Source: Gordonia polyisoprenivorans NBRC 16320 = JCM 10675 (GTDB taxonomy: Bacteria; Actinomycetota; Actinomycetes; Mycobacteriales; Mycobacteriaceae). Taken from it: a stretch of DNA of 37,972 nt. The notes beneath the pieces are model-generated. The model made no database searches. It was not told where the DNA came from and saw nothing but the letters and a program-made list of their open reading frames with translations. The translations under genes were made by a program, and so were the position numbers. Below, piece after piece: positions 16,683 through 25,463 of this stretch; within the stretch, counting starts at the first letter, position 1; the number at the start of each line of letters is the position of its first letter. The DNA lies in assembly GCF_000241325.1 (NCBI RefSeq), contig NZ_BAEI01000062.1, positions 1 through 37,972 on the forward strand. Reading direction: 5' to 3'.

Positions 16683-17443
16683 CGGCCGACCCAGACCGGT
16701 GTGCGTTTCTCGGCGAAGGCTCGGGGCCCCTCTTGTGCATCCGCACTGAGATAGACCTTCTCCCAGAGCTTCTCAGCCGACTCGAATGCTTGGTCGCGAC
16801 ATTCGCGGGCAGCAGCGTACACCGTGGCCTTGCCGGCCCGTACCGACAGTGGCGCGTTCGATGCGATCCGCCGTGCCAGTCGTGTCGTGGCGCCGACCAG
16901 TTCCGCAGCCGGCACCACCTCGTTGACCAGCCCGACCTCGAATGCACGCGCAGCGCTGATGGGTTCACCGGTCAGCAACATCTGCATCGCCACGCGGGGC
17001 GGGATGAGCCATGGAAGGGGCACCGCCCACGGCGCACCGCGTCCGACCACGGCCTCGGTGATCCCGAGGCGGGCATGGTCGGCGACGACCACCAGGTCCG
17101 CCGATTGCATCAACAGGAAACCGCCGGCGAAAGCATGACCGTTGACAGCGGCGATCAGGGGTTTGGTCATCTCTATGGTCCGATTGGGTTGCGGCACATA
17201 GTCCGGTGGTGGAACCCCCAACGAATTCTCGGCCATTTCCTTGAGATCGCCGCCGGAGCAAAACGCTTTGTCCCCGGCCCCGGTCAGGACGACGACCGCA
17301 GCGGAATCGTCGCCCTCAGCGCGGGCGAACGCGTCTTCGAGACCTTCGCGGACCGCCTTGTTGAGCGCATTCCTGGCTGCCGGGCGGTTCATCGTGATCC
17401 ACGCGATGCCATCAACAACGGAATAGATCACCGGTTCGGTCAT
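16679..17443 (-). CDS. Enoyl-CoA hydratase/isomerase family protein
   Basis: A 254-residue crotonase starting at an ATG that overlaps the stop of the biotin-carboxylase gene. CoA-binding and oxyanion-hole segments are clear (FCSGGDLKEM; AVNGHAFAGGFLL). Of the two hydratase glutamates, the first position (GGGCE in the classical enzyme) is Leu, while the second is kept (LGITEAVVG). This one-glutamate form is common in crotonases with altered chemistry. Its place next to the carboxylase subunits matches AtuE, which hydrates isohexenylglutaconyl-CoA, or the methylglutaconyl-CoA hydratase of leucine breakdown. The choice between them cannot be made from the sequence alone. Confidence 0.85.
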   Translation of the reverse strand: MTEPVIYSVVDGIAWITMNRPAARNALNKAVREGLEDAFARAEGDDSAAVVVLTGAGDKAFCSGGDLKEMAENSLGVPPPDYVPQPNRTIEMTKPLIAAVNGHAFAGGFLLMQSADLVVVADHARLGITEAVVGRGAPWAVPLPWLIPPRVAMQMLLTGEPISAARAFEVGLVNEVVPAAELVGATTRLARRIASNAPLSVRAGKATVYAAARECRDQAFESAEKLWEKVYLSADAQEGPRAFAEKRTPVWVGR

Positions 17444-19488
17444 GCCTGAACCGCCATCTCGGTCGCCACCGGCTCCGCCATCTCTGTCGTCGCTGCGCCG
17501 CCAACGGTCCCTTGCTCATCCCCGGCAGATGACTCCAACACGATCAGGACCTGACCGGTATCGACCGCCTGACCGACCTCGACCGGGATCTCGGTGACCA
17601 CCGAGTCCTCTGTCGCAACGATCGAATGCTCCATCTTCATGGCCTCGATCACGATGACGGTGGTGTTCTGTTGGACCTCATCGCCCACCGCGACCTCGAT
17701 TCTCGACACGGTCCCCGGCATCGGCGCGACCAGAGAACCGGGGTCGAGCGTCGATTCCGCCGACGGGAACCGTTCCACATCCGTCAGCTCCACCGAGCCC
17801 GCGGCCCACGTCACCAGTCGCCTCCCGTGTCCGAGGACGACGTGAAATGTTCGGCGCACACCGTCAATCAGAAGCTCCACCGCGTCCGGGGTCACCGAAC
17901 CGAGTTGGGCCTCGAGTACGACACCGTCGACCTCGAACCGGGGTTGGGCTCCCAGATGGTAGGCCACCGTGAGGATCTCGTCGCCGAAGCCGAAACCACG
18001 CGTTTGCAATTGCGACAGATTGTTCCGGAACCCGGACGTGATACCGCCGAGAACCGGGGCACTCGCCCGCTGTGTCGCCTGATCGGCGAGTGCCGCTGCG
18101 AGCGCCGCAGCTCGGATCAGCGGATCACCCGGCCGTCCGATGAGTGCACCGATGTCGGCGCGATCGAGGAAATGGGTATCGATCGCGCCCGCCGCGAACT
18201 CCGCGTCGGCGAGTATCCCGACAAGTAGCGCCCGGTTGGTGGTGACCCCGAGAATCCGGCTGCGAGTCAGGGCATATGCCAGGCGCGCGGTGGCCTCCTG
18301 TCGCGTCGCACCGTGGGCGATGACCTTGGCCAGCATCGGGTCGTAGTTGGTCGACACGACATCACCCGAGCGCACCCCGGTGTCGACGCGGATTCCGGGG
18401 GTCCGGGCGATCTCGAACAGGTCGAGGCGGCCTGCGGCCGGCAAGAAGTCATTACCCGCGTCCTCGGCGTAGATCCTGGCTTCGATGGCATGGCCCGATA
18501 TCGTGGCCGACACCGCCGCCGGGTCGAGTGGCGCACCGCCGGCGACGTCGATCTGAAGGCGCACCAGATCGAGTCCGGTCACCAGCTCGGTGACCGGATG
18601 CTCGACCTGCAGGCGCGTGTTGACCTCGAGGAAATAGAACCCGCCATCGGGAGCCAGTAAGAATTCCACGGTTCCGGCCCCGACGTAGTCGAGCGTGCGC
18701 CCGGCTTCGACCGCAGCCCTACCCATCTTCTCCCTCAGTTCCGAATCGACTGCCGGAGAGGGTGACTCCTCCAGAATCTTCTGGTGTCTGCGCTGGATCG
18801 AGCATTCACGTTCGTTGAGATGGACGATCGTCCCGTGGGTGTCGCCGAAGATCTGGATCTCGACGTGTCGCGGATTGTCCACATAGTGTTCGAGGAAGAC
18901 CGTGTCGTCTCCGAAGGCCGATCCCGCTTCCCGCCGGGCCGACGCGATCGCCTCGGCCAGGTCGTCCCGGTCCCGCACGATGCGCATCCCCCGACCGCCG
19001 CCGCCGAAGGATGCCTTGACGAGGATCGGCCACCCGACGGCATCGGCGAGCTCGTCGACGTCGGCGTCGTCGACGCCGGTCAGGTCGCGCCCCGGCAGCA
19101 CGGGCACGCCGGCACGTTCCATCAGTTCGCGAGCGGTCAGTTTCGATCCCATCAACTCGATGGCCTTGACCCCGGGGCCGATGAACGTGATCCCGGCCGT
19201 AGCGCATTGCTCCGCGAATCGTGCGTTCTCCGAGAGGAATCCATAACCGGGGTGGACCGCGTCGGCACCGGTCAGCCGGGCTGCCTCGAGTACCCGATCG
19301 GCACGAAGGTAGGAGTCGGCCGGGGTCACCCCACCGAGCGGGACGGCTTCATCGGCCTCGTCGACGAACAGCGCATCGGCGTCGGCGTCGGAGTAGACCC
19401 CGACCGTCGCGATACCCATCTCACGGCAGGTACGGAACACGCGTCGCGCAATCTCCCCGCGGTTGGCGACCAGAATCTTCTTGATCAT
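17440..19488 (-). CDS. Acyl-CoA carboxylase alpha subunit (biotin carboxylase plus BCCP)
   Basis: A 682-residue protein beginning MIKKILVANRGEIA at the ATG at 19488, with GAGGG upstream; the longer open frame covers the upstream gene. Domain order: biotin carboxylase N-domain (1-115), ATP-grasp (about 116-320, with KASFGGGGRGMRIV, and EVNTRLQVEHPVTE at its end), biotin carboxylase C-domain (to about 445), a linker region, then the biotinyl domain with EAMKMEHS. The biotinylated Lys is near residue 618. About 28 residues rich in Ala, Thr and Glu follow the biotinyl fold. It should carboxylate biotin with ATP and bicarbonate for the beta subunit encoded just upstream. By context it is AtuF-like (geranyl-CoA type) or methylcrotonyl-CoA type. 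Confidence 0.93.
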   Translation of the reverse strand: MIKKILVANRGEIARRVFRTCREMGIATVGVYSDADADALFVDEADEAVPLGGVTPADSYLRADRVLEAARLTGADAVHPGYGFLSENARFAEQCATAGITFIGPGVKAIELMGSKLTARELMERAGVPVLPGRDLTGVDDADVDELADAVGWPILVKASFGGGGRGMRIVRDRDDLAEAIASARREAGSAFGDDTVFLEHYVDNPRHVEIQIFGDTHGTIVHLNERECSIQRRHQKILEESPSPAVDSELREKMGRAAVEAGRTLDYVGAGTVEFLLAPDGGFYFLEVNTRLQVEHPVTELVTGLDLVRLQIDVAGGAPLDPAAVSATISGHAIEARIYAEDAGNDFLPAAGRLDLFEIARTPGIRVDTGVRSGDVVSTNYDPMLAKVIAHGATRQEATARLAYALTRSRILGVTTNRALLVGILADAEFAAGAIDTHFLDRADIGALIGRPGDPLIRAAALAAALADQATQRASAPVLGGITSGFRNNLSQLQTRGFGFGDEILTVAYHLGAQPRFEVDGVVLEAQLGSVTPDAVELLIDGVRRTFHVVLGHGRRLVTWAAGSVELTDVERFPSAESTLDPGSLVAPMPGTVSRIEVAVGDEVQQNTTVIVIEAMKMEHSIVATEDSVVTEIPVEVGQAVDTGQVLIVLESSAGDEQGTVGGAATTEMAEPVATEMAVQA

Positions 19489-19496
19489 GTGAACCC

Positions 19497-21095
19497 TCAC
19501 ATCCGGAACACCGCGTAACCGCGGGTGCCCTCGATCTCGTTGTTGTGACACATCGACAAGGCGATACCCAGGACCGAGCGGGTATCGCGCGGGTCGATGA
19601 TTCCGTCGTCGTATCCTTGGCCACTCATGAACAGCGCCAGCGATTCCGCCTCCACCTTCTCCTCGAGTGCAGCGCGCCGCGCCGCGTCGGCTTCCTCGTC
19701 GAAGGGACGCCCGGCCGCTGCCGCAGCAGCACGTGCCACGATCGACATCACGCCGGCAAGTTGTTCGGGTCCCATGATCGCGGTCTTGGAGTTCGGCCAC
19801 GTGAACAGCAGTCGCGGATCATAGGAGCGCCCGGACATCCCGTAGTTGCCCGCGCCGTATGACGCCGCCATGTTGATCGTGATGTGCGGGACCTTCGAAT
19901 TCGTCACGGCGTTGATCATCTTGGCGCCGTCCTTGATGATGCCGTTCTGCTCGTAGCTGGTGCCAACCATGAAGCCAGTGGTGTTCTGCAAGAAGATCAG
20001 CGGCGTATCGGTCTGATTGCACAACAGGATGAACTCGGTGCCCTTCTTGGCCTCGTCATTGAACAGGATGCCGCGGGCATTGGCGACGATCCCCACCGGG
20101 AATCCGTGGATCGAGGCCCAGCCGGTGACCAGTGCGGTCCCGTAGACCGGCTTGTATTCCTCGAAACGCGAGCCGTCGACGACGCGTGCGATCACCTCGC
20201 GCGGATCGAACGGCACCTTGAGGTCGACCGACGCGATGTCGAGGAGTTCCTCTGCGGGATAGAGCGGTTCGTCAGGCGCCTGTGTGGGGCCAGGACCCTT
20301 CTTGCGCCAGTTGAGATGTTCGACGATCTCCCGTCCGATCGCGATGCACTCGTGCTCGTCGTGCGCGAGATAGTCGGCGAGACCCGATATCCGCGAATGC
20401 ATGTCCGCTCCCCCGAGACTTTCGTCATCGGCGTCCTCGCCGGTGGCCATCTTCACCAACGGCGGACCACCCAGGAACACCTTCGCCTGATTCGCCACCA
20501 TCACGGTGTAGTCACACATACCGGGCACATACGCGCCGCCGGCGGTGGAGTTGCCGAACACCAGGGCAATCGTCGGAACTCCTGCAGCCGAGAGCGACGA
20601 CAGCTCGTTGAACAATCGCCCGGCCGGCACGAACAATTCCGATTGCCGCTCGAGGTCACCCCCACCGGATTCCACGAGGTTGACCAGAGGCAGTCGATTC
20701 TCGCGCGCGATGTGCATGGCGCGCAACACCTTTTTCCATGTGTACGGATTCGACGACCCCCCGCGAACCGTCGGATCGTGGGCGACGATCATGCACTCGA
20801 CGCCACTGACGACGCCGATCCCTGTGACCGCGCTCGCACCGACCGCGTATTCGGTCCCCCATGCGGCGACCGTTCCCAGCTCCAGAAACGGTGCGTCGAG
20901 GTCGAGCAGCAACTCGACTCTTTCCCGGGCGAGCAGTTTGCCCCGATCCCGGTGCCGGGCTCGATACTTGTCTCCCCCTCCGTCATTGGCCCGCTGCTGC
21001 TCGCGTCGCAACTCGTCGATGCGCTCGAGGTTCCCGGCGCGATTGGCCTGTGCCGTCGCGGAACCGAAGTCGAAGGTGCTCTTGAGGACTTTCAT
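19497..21095 (-). CDS. Acyl-CoA carboxylase beta subunit (carboxyltransferase)
   Basis: A 532-residue carboxyltransferase that moves CO2 from biotin to an acyl-CoA. Family marks include GGSSNPYTWKKVLRAMHIA, VESGGGDLERQ, GNSTAGGAYVPGMCDYTVMV, VFLGGPPLVKMATGED, LGGADMHSRISG and, in the C-domain, QNTTGFMVGTSYEQNGIIKDG, ASYGAGNYGMSGR. This is the methylcrotonyl/geranyl-CoA carboxylase branch rather than the propionyl branch, judged by the ATGED and LGGADMH pattern. It starts 19 bases after the dehydrogenase stop and ends eight bases before the alpha subunit. The neighbouring AtuA gene favours a geranyl-CoA-like substrate, but a leucine-pathway role cannot be excluded. Confidence 0.92.
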   Translation of the reverse strand: MKVLKSTFDFGSATAQANRAGNLERIDELRREQQRANDGGGDKYRARHRDRGKLLARERVELLLDLDAPFLELGTVAAWGTEYAVGASAVTGIGVVSGVECMIVAHDPTVRGGSSNPYTWKKVLRAMHIARENRLPLVNLVESGGGDLERQSELFVPAGRLFNELSSLSAAGVPTIALVFGNSTAGGAYVPGMCDYTVMVANQAKVFLGGPPLVKMATGEDADDESLGGADMHSRISGLADYLAHDEHECIAIGREIVEHLNWRKKGPGPTQAPDEPLYPAEELLDIASVDLKVPFDPREVIARVVDGSRFEEYKPVYGTALVTGWASIHGFPVGIVANARGILFNDEAKKGTEFILLCNQTDTPLIFLQNTTGFMVGTSYEQNGIIKDGAKMINAVTNSKVPHITINMAASYGAGNYGMSGRSYDPRLLFTWPNSKTAIMGPEQLAGVMSIVARAAAAAAGRPFDEEADAARRAALEEKVEAESLALFMSGQGYDDGIIDPRDTRSVLGIALSMCHNNEIEGTRGYAVFRM

Positions 21096-21114
21096 CGCCT
21101 TCTCTCACAACATC

Positions 21115-22266
21115 TCAATAGGATCGCCGCAAGCCGAGGGTGTGGCCTGCGACGAAGTTCAGAATCATTTCCCGACTGACCGGCGCGATCTTGAGTAGCC
21201 GCGCCATCCCCCACAGATGCGCCAGGCCGTACTCCGATGCCATTCCGTTGCCACCGTGTGTCTGGATCGCGGAATCGAGCGCTGCAAGGGCGGCTTCTGC
21301 GGCAAGGCATTTCGCCATGTTCGACGCCTCGGCGGCCACGCCACCAGTGTCGTGGAGCCACGCCGCCTTGGCAGTCATCAAGCGGGACGCCGCGATGCCG
21401 ATGGCAGCCGCCGACAGCGGGTGCGAGATTCCCTGGTGAGTGCCGATCGGAGCGCCCCAGACGGCCCGCTCGTTGGCATAGCGTGCAGCGCGATCAAGCG
21501 CGTACCGGCCGATCCCGTTCTCGATCGCGGCACCGGTGATCCGTTCGGGATTGAGACCGTGAAAAACAATCCGCATTCCCTCATCAACGCCTCCGACACG
21601 TCGTGCATCGCTGACCCGAACGTCGTCGAAGATGAGTGTGAATTGCTTCTCCGGTGCGCGGACCTCGACGGGGATGCGGCTCCGGTGCAGCCCGGGCGCA
21701 TCGGTGTCGACGACGAACAATGTCATCAGTCCCCGGCCGTCGTCGCTCTCGCCGGTACGTGCGACGACGAGGACGTGTGAGGCCTCGTCGACGCCCGAGA
21801 TGTAGTACTTGGTACCGGACAGAATCCAGTCGTCGCCGTCCCGGTGGGCGGTCGTCGCGATCTGGTGGCTATTGGATCCGGCGTCGGGTTCGGTGATCGC
21901 GAACACCATTTTGTCGCTTCCGTCTGCCATCGCAGGCAACCAGGCTTGCTGCTGCTCGGCGGTTCCGAAGGTCTTGAGCACCTCCCCGGAGATTGCGGAC
22001 GAGACCAGCAGGAGCAACAACGGCATCCCTGCAGCAGCGGTCTCCTCGACCACGATCGCCAACTCGGTCACACCCGCACCTCCGCCCCCGTGCTCCTCGG
22101 GCAGATTGACGCCGACGAAGCCGTGCTTGCCCAGCACCGACCACAGCTCGTCGGTCTTGCCGTCGGCGTCGACGACCGACTGGTAATAGTGCGGTCCGAA
22201 ATCTGCGCACACCGAGGCAACTGCCGAACGTAACGCGGCATGCTCGGCAGGCTCGTCGAAGTCCAT
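21115..22266 (-). CDS. Acyl-CoA dehydrogenase, first gene of the atu-like operon
   Basis: A 383-residue FAD-dependent dehydrogenase. It has the helical N-domain, the FAITEPDAGSNSHQI segment that binds FAD and substrate, the beta domain with LSGTKYYISG, and the C-domain with HGGNGMASEYGLAHLWGMAR. The Glu near residue 345 (ASEYG) occupies the position of the catalytic base in medium-chain type dehydrogenases, so the enzyme should be active. As first gene of a carboxylase/AtuA operon it parallels AtuD, the citronellyl-CoA dehydrogenase. The 18-base operator at 22279-22296 lies only 13 bases before its ATG, so the transcript leader must be very short or the operator lies within it. Confidence 0.9.
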   Translation of the reverse strand: MDFDEPAEHAALRSAVASVCADFGPHYYQSVVDADGKTDELWSVLGKHGFVGVNLPEEHGGGGAGVTELAIVVEETAAAGMPLLLLLVSSAISGEVLKTFGTAEQQQAWLPAMADGSDKMVFAITEPDAGSNSHQIATTAHRDGDDWILSGTKYYISGVDEASHVLVVARTGESDDGRGLMTLFVVDTDAPGLHRSRIPVEVRAPEKQFTLIFDDVRVSDARRVGGVDEGMRIVFHGLNPERITGAAIENGIGRYALDRAARYANERAVWGAPIGTHQGISHPLSAAAIGIAASRLMTAKAAWLHDTGGVAAEASNMAKCLAAEAALAALDSAIQTHGGNGMASEYGLAHLWGMARLLKIAPVSREMILNFVAGHTLGLRRSY

Positions 22267-22278
22267 GCCCCCAACTTT

Positions 22279-22296
22279 AGTGAATCGTCGTTAACT
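22279..22296. promoter_or_regulatory. Candidate operator before the atu-like operon
   Basis: AGTGAAT-CGTC-GTTAACT, the same 7-4-7 palindrome as at 27987-28004 when read on the minus strand. It is 13 bases from the dehydrogenase ATG, a position where a bound repressor would block initiation. Confidence 0.55.
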
Positions 22297-22397
22297 ACAC
22301 AAGAGGTCGTACGTTCTCCATGTCGCGTCCGCGTGCACCATATTTCCGCACCGCAGGCCTTGCGCTCGACGACAGTGACGCGGTTCACTCATCTGAC

Positions 22398-22415
22398 AGT
22401 TGATCATCATTCACT
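22398..22415. promoter_or_regulatory. Candidate operator before the acyl-CoA ligase gene
   Basis: AGTTGAT-CATC-ATTCACT, ten bases upstream of the GTG start at 22426 and next to its AGGGGAC ribosome site. It differs from the copy at 27987-28004 in four positions, three of them in the spacer. Confidence 0.55.
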
Positions 22416-22425
22416 AGGGGACGCC

Positions 22426-24006
22426 GTGCCACTCGACGAACTGACCTCCAACCTCATCCATCGTGTGAACGTCGGCGACAGCCTCACGCGAACGGCGGCC
22501 CGGTCGCCACGCGCGCTCGCGATCGTGGACGGTGCCCGCCGACTGGACTATTCGGAATTCAACTCCGCGGTGAACCGGCTCGCCCATAGCCTGCTCGTTC
22601 ACGGGATCGCAGTGGGAGACGCGGTAGCCCTGGCTTCCCACAACAGTGCCGAGTTCCTGATCTGTTACTACGCGTGTGCAAAGATCGGAGCGGTCTGTGT
22701 CCCGATCAATCTCGCGTGGCGCCCGCACGAGTCCGCGTACGTCCTCGCCGACTCGCGGGCGCGTGTCCTGGTCGTCCACACCGAACTCGCGAGCGAGATG
22801 GCGCAGGCTCTCGACAATGCGTCGACAATAGAGCTGATCGTCACAATCGGGCCATCCGATGTTGCATTCGATACTCCCACAACAGAATGGGAAGCTTTCA
22901 CCACCGGTTCCGCCGAGACGGACCCGACGGTGACGATCGGCGACCGCGCAGCCCTCACCTATCTGTACACCAGTGGAACGACCTCGGCCCCGAAAGGTGT
23001 CGTGGGCAACCACACCGCCATCTATCTCGAGTCGATGACGATGATCATCGAGGGCGGGTTTCGGCCCGACGACCGGTTCGCCGCGTTGCTCCCGATCTTC
23101 CATACCGCCCAGCTCAACTGTCATTGCACCACCGCGGTCATGGTGGGTGCGGCGATCTTCGTGATGAGGGGATTCGACGCCGAGGCATTGTTGACCCTCA
23201 TCGAACAGGAGTCGATCACCCAGCTGTTCGGCCTACCCATGATGTACCGCGCGATGCTCGAGCGTGCAGACATACGCCGGCGGAATCTGAGCAGCGTCCG
23301 CCGAGCGTTGTACGCGATGGCCCCCATGCCCCAGGACATCCTCGAAGAATGCATCGAAGTGTTCGACTGCGACTTCTATCTGCTCTTCGGACAAACCGAG
23401 ATGAGCCCCACAGCAACCATTTTCCGTCCTGAGAACCAACTCACCCACCCAGGCGCAGTCGGTACTCCGGTGATCAATGTCCAAGTCGAGATCCACGACG
23501 ACGCCGGCCGTGCACTGCCCACGGGCACCGACGGGGAAATCGTCTATCGAGGACCGCACCTCATGACCGAGTACCTCGGCAAACCCGACGACACCGATGA
23601 AGCATTCAGGCACGGCTGGTTCCATTCCGGCGACGTCGGACACTTCGATTCGGACGGGATCCTGTGGTTCACCGACCGCCACAAGGACGTCATCAAGACC
23701 GGCGGCGAAAACGTATCGTCGCTCGAAGTGGAAAAGGCCATGTACTCCGCGGAACCCGCCGTAGCCGAAGCGGTGGTGGTCGGCCTACCGCACGCACACT
23801 GGTCGGAGGCCATCACCGCATTCGTGGTCGGCAAACCGGGACTTCGGCTCGACGAGAACGACATTCGCGAGAAGTTACGCCAGCACCTCGATGCGTACAA
23901 GATCCCCAAGGCAATCGTCGTCGTCGACGAACTACCCAAGACCGCCACCGGAAAGATTCGCAAGAACGAGATTCGCGGCGCCCACCGCGACTTCTACGCA
24001 CGATAG
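22426..24006 (+). CDS. Acyl-CoA synthetase / AMP-dependent ligase
   Basis: A 526-residue ANL-family ligase. The GTG at 22426 follows AGGGGAC and a leading operator; the upstream open frame would run through the divergent promoter. It has the P-loop-like motif YTSGTTSAPKGV (about 182-193), a FGQTEM motif, GWFHSGDVG, the hinge DRHKDVIKTGGENVSSLEVE, and the catalytic Lys in PKTATGKIRKN near the C-terminus. It should convert a carboxylic acid, ATP and CoA into an acyl-CoA. Being divergent from and sharing operators with the dehydrogenase/carboxylase operon, it is the likely entry enzyme for that pathway. The family pattern does not reveal whether the acid is a fatty, terpenoid or steroid acid. 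Confidence 0.92.
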   Translation: MPLDELTSNLIHRVNVGDSLTRTAARSPRALAIVDGARRLDYSEFNSAVNRLAHSLLVHGIAVGDAVALASHNSAEFLICYYACAKIGAVCVPINLAWRPHESAYVLADSRARVLVVHTELASEMAQALDNASTIELIVTIGPSDVAFDTPTTEWEAFTTGSAETDPTVTIGDRAALTYLYTSGTTSAPKGVVGNHTAIYLESMTMIIEGGFRPDDRFAALLPIFHTAQLNCHCTTAVMVGAAIFVMRGFDAEALLTLIEQESITQLFGLPMMYRAMLERADIRRRNLSSVRRALYAMAPMPQDILEECIEVFDCDFYLLFGQTEMSPTATIFRPENQLTHPGAVGTPVINVQVEIHDDAGRALPTGTDGEIVYRGPHLMTEYLGKPDDTDEAFRHGWFHSGDVGHFDSDGILWFTDRHKDVIKTGGENVSSLEVEKAMYSAEPAVAEAVVVGLPHAHWSEAITAFVVGKPGLRLDENDIREKLRQHLDAYKIPKAIVVVDELPKTATGKIRKNEIRGAHRDFYAR

Positions 24007-24085
24007 GGCTGCCTGGGTACCGACACGTCAGGGTGTGCCGACACGTCTGGGCGCATCAGGGCGTGTCAGCCCCGACATGACGAGA

Positions 24086-24124
24086 CCGCCTCCACGAACA
24101 CGAGAGGGCGGTTCGTGGAGGCGG
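24086..24124. terminator. Bidirectional terminator hairpin
   Basis: A perfect 14-base-pair stem, CCGCCTCCACGAAC (24086-24099) with GTTCGTGGAGGCGG (24111-24124), has an 11-base loop. It lies between the convergent ligase gene and the dehydrogenase-like gene ending at 24190. Upstream of it (24020-24070) the phrase CGACACGTC is repeated, which may be decay of an older stem. Confidence 0.8.
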
Positions 24125-24189
24125 CCACCGCATCGCCGGGCGCAACGACGCGGGCTCAGATCAGTCGACGCTGATCGAGTCGATGGAGG

Positions 24190-25425
24190 TCAATCGGCCA
24201 ATTCCTCGGGAGCGAGGAGTTGTTCACCGATGTAGGTGCATGACTGATCGGCATTGAGCGGCTGGAACATCGACGCTGCCGAGTCCCGATAGAGCCGCTC
24301 GAAGATGGCGCCGCGCCGGAAGGACGATCCGCCCACCAAGCTCATCGCCTTGCGCGTCATGTACAGCACGTTGTCGGCGACGAAGGTCTTGGCCAATCCG
24401 ATGTATGGGAAGCGTAACTCCAGCGGCCACTGGTCGTCGTCGCCGTCGATCAACTCCTGGCATGTGCGGTAGACCACCCGCCGCGACAATTCGACACGCG
24501 ATGCGATGTCGCCGATGCCGTCGATGATGTGCCCGACTCCTGCCACCTTCGTCTCCGCCGCTGCGATGGCACCGAAGGTGGCACCCAGAGTCTTCTTCGA
24601 CAGCACCGCGCGTGCTTCCTCCAGGACGCGGTACTGCATCCCGAGGTAGATGCTTGCAAACATCAGTGACGCCCACTCGAGAACACCGAATGCACCGCCG
24701 CGCCAGGAGCACACGAAGCCGTCCTCGGGAATGTAGAACCCCTCGAAGTGGATCGTGTGAGTTCCGGTGGCGTGCATTCCCAGTGCATCCCAGGTTTTCT
24801 CGATGCGTATCCCGTCACCCTGACCGTTCTCGTCGACGTCGAAATCAGCGACAAAGAACGACTCCTGCTCGACCCGCTCCTCGAATGTGTCGGGCAGATT
24901 GCCTTCGGCGTCGGTGATCGTGGCGTTGGTCGTGATGATGTCGGCGGCCTCGGCCAGGGTGCCCCACACCTTCTTACCGTAGAGACGCCAACCGCCCTCC
25001 GGTTGCGGCACCGCGGTCATGTCGGCCAGGCCCGAGAAGCCGGCACGTTGTTCGGAGAACGGGCCGAAGACCAAGGCGCCGTCCGCTACTCGGCTCATCC
25101 ACTGCTTATTCTGGGCTTCGCTGAACAAGCCGAGACACATCCCGACCATGATGAAGTGCATGTTGTAGGCAAGTGCAATCGCCGAATCGCCTCGCGACAG
25201 TTCGGAGATCACCTTCGATGTGTGCAGGATGTTGCCGCCCTGACCGCCGTACTCCTTGGGCACAGCGAGTGAGCCGAGCCCGCTTGCCTTGAACTTCTCG
25301 ATTGTCGGCAACGCAAAGGTGTTCTTTTTGTCATATTCCGGCCCGATCTCGCGGAAGTACTCCGAGAGCTCTTGTGCCTTGGCGAACGCAGCATCGAATT
25401 CGGCGTCAGTGATGGTGTCGGACAT
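24190..25425 (-). CDS. Acyl-CoA dehydrogenase-fold protein, probably flavin monooxygenase
   Basis: A 411-residue protein with the acyl-CoA dehydrogenase fold and an AAGGAG-type ribosome site. N-terminal and middle segments are clear (VPKEYGGQGGN; GKKVWGTLAEAADI). In the C-domain the usual Glu positions are lost: the loop reads GGSSFRRGAIFERLYRDS, with Gly near residue 372 where short-chain dehydrogenases have Glu, and FQPLNAD replaces the usual YEGT motif. Group D flavin monooxygenases (DszC, HsaA) share this fold and also lack the base; they use reduced flavin from a separate reductase. A flavin reductase starts the same operon (27345-27890), so I infer a two-component oxygenase. A non-catalytic or atypical dehydrogenase is the alternative. 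Confidence 0.78.
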   Translation of the reverse strand: MSDTITDAEFDAAFAKAQELSEYFREIGPEYDKKNTFALPTIEKFKASGLGSLAVPKEYGGQGGNILHTSKVISELSRGDSAIALAYNMHFIMVGMCLGLFSEAQNKQWMSRVADGALVFGPFSEQRAGFSGLADMTAVPQPEGGWRLYGKKVWGTLAEAADIITTNATITDAEGNLPDTFEERVEQESFFVADFDVDENGQGDGIRIEKTWDALGMHATGTHTIHFEGFYIPEDGFVCSWRGGAFGVLEWASLMFASIYLGMQYRVLEEARAVLSKKTLGATFGAIAAAETKVAGVGHIIDGIGDIASRVELSRRVVYRTCQELIDGDDDQWPLELRFPYIGLAKTFVADNVLYMTRKAMSLVGGSSFRRGAIFERLYRDSAASMFQPLNADQSCTYIGEQLLAPEELAD

Positions 25426-25463
25426 CTGGTCTCCTTGACTGGTGGTAAAAGCAACCGCTGCGA

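Larger units (their letters stand above)
22267..22425. promoter_or_regulatory. Divergent promoter region with two candidate operators
   Basis: This 159-base gap separates the divergent acyl-CoA dehydrogenase and acyl-CoA ligase genes. Each side has its own 18-base 7-4-7 palindrome close to the start codon: 22279-22296 next to the dehydrogenase and 22398-22415 next to the ligase. The two are therefore likely repressed together. The DNA between them has no other feature I can name. Confidence 0.55.

Noticed and set aside
19884..21179. A 431-codon open frame on the plus strand
   Set aside because: It lies opposite the carboxylase beta subunit and shows no recognisable motif or ribosome site.
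24190..25425. Dehydrogenase-like gene as a pseudogene
   Set aside because: The frame is intact, ribosome site and length are normal, and the loss of the catalytic Glu fits a known functional class of flavin monooxygenases.
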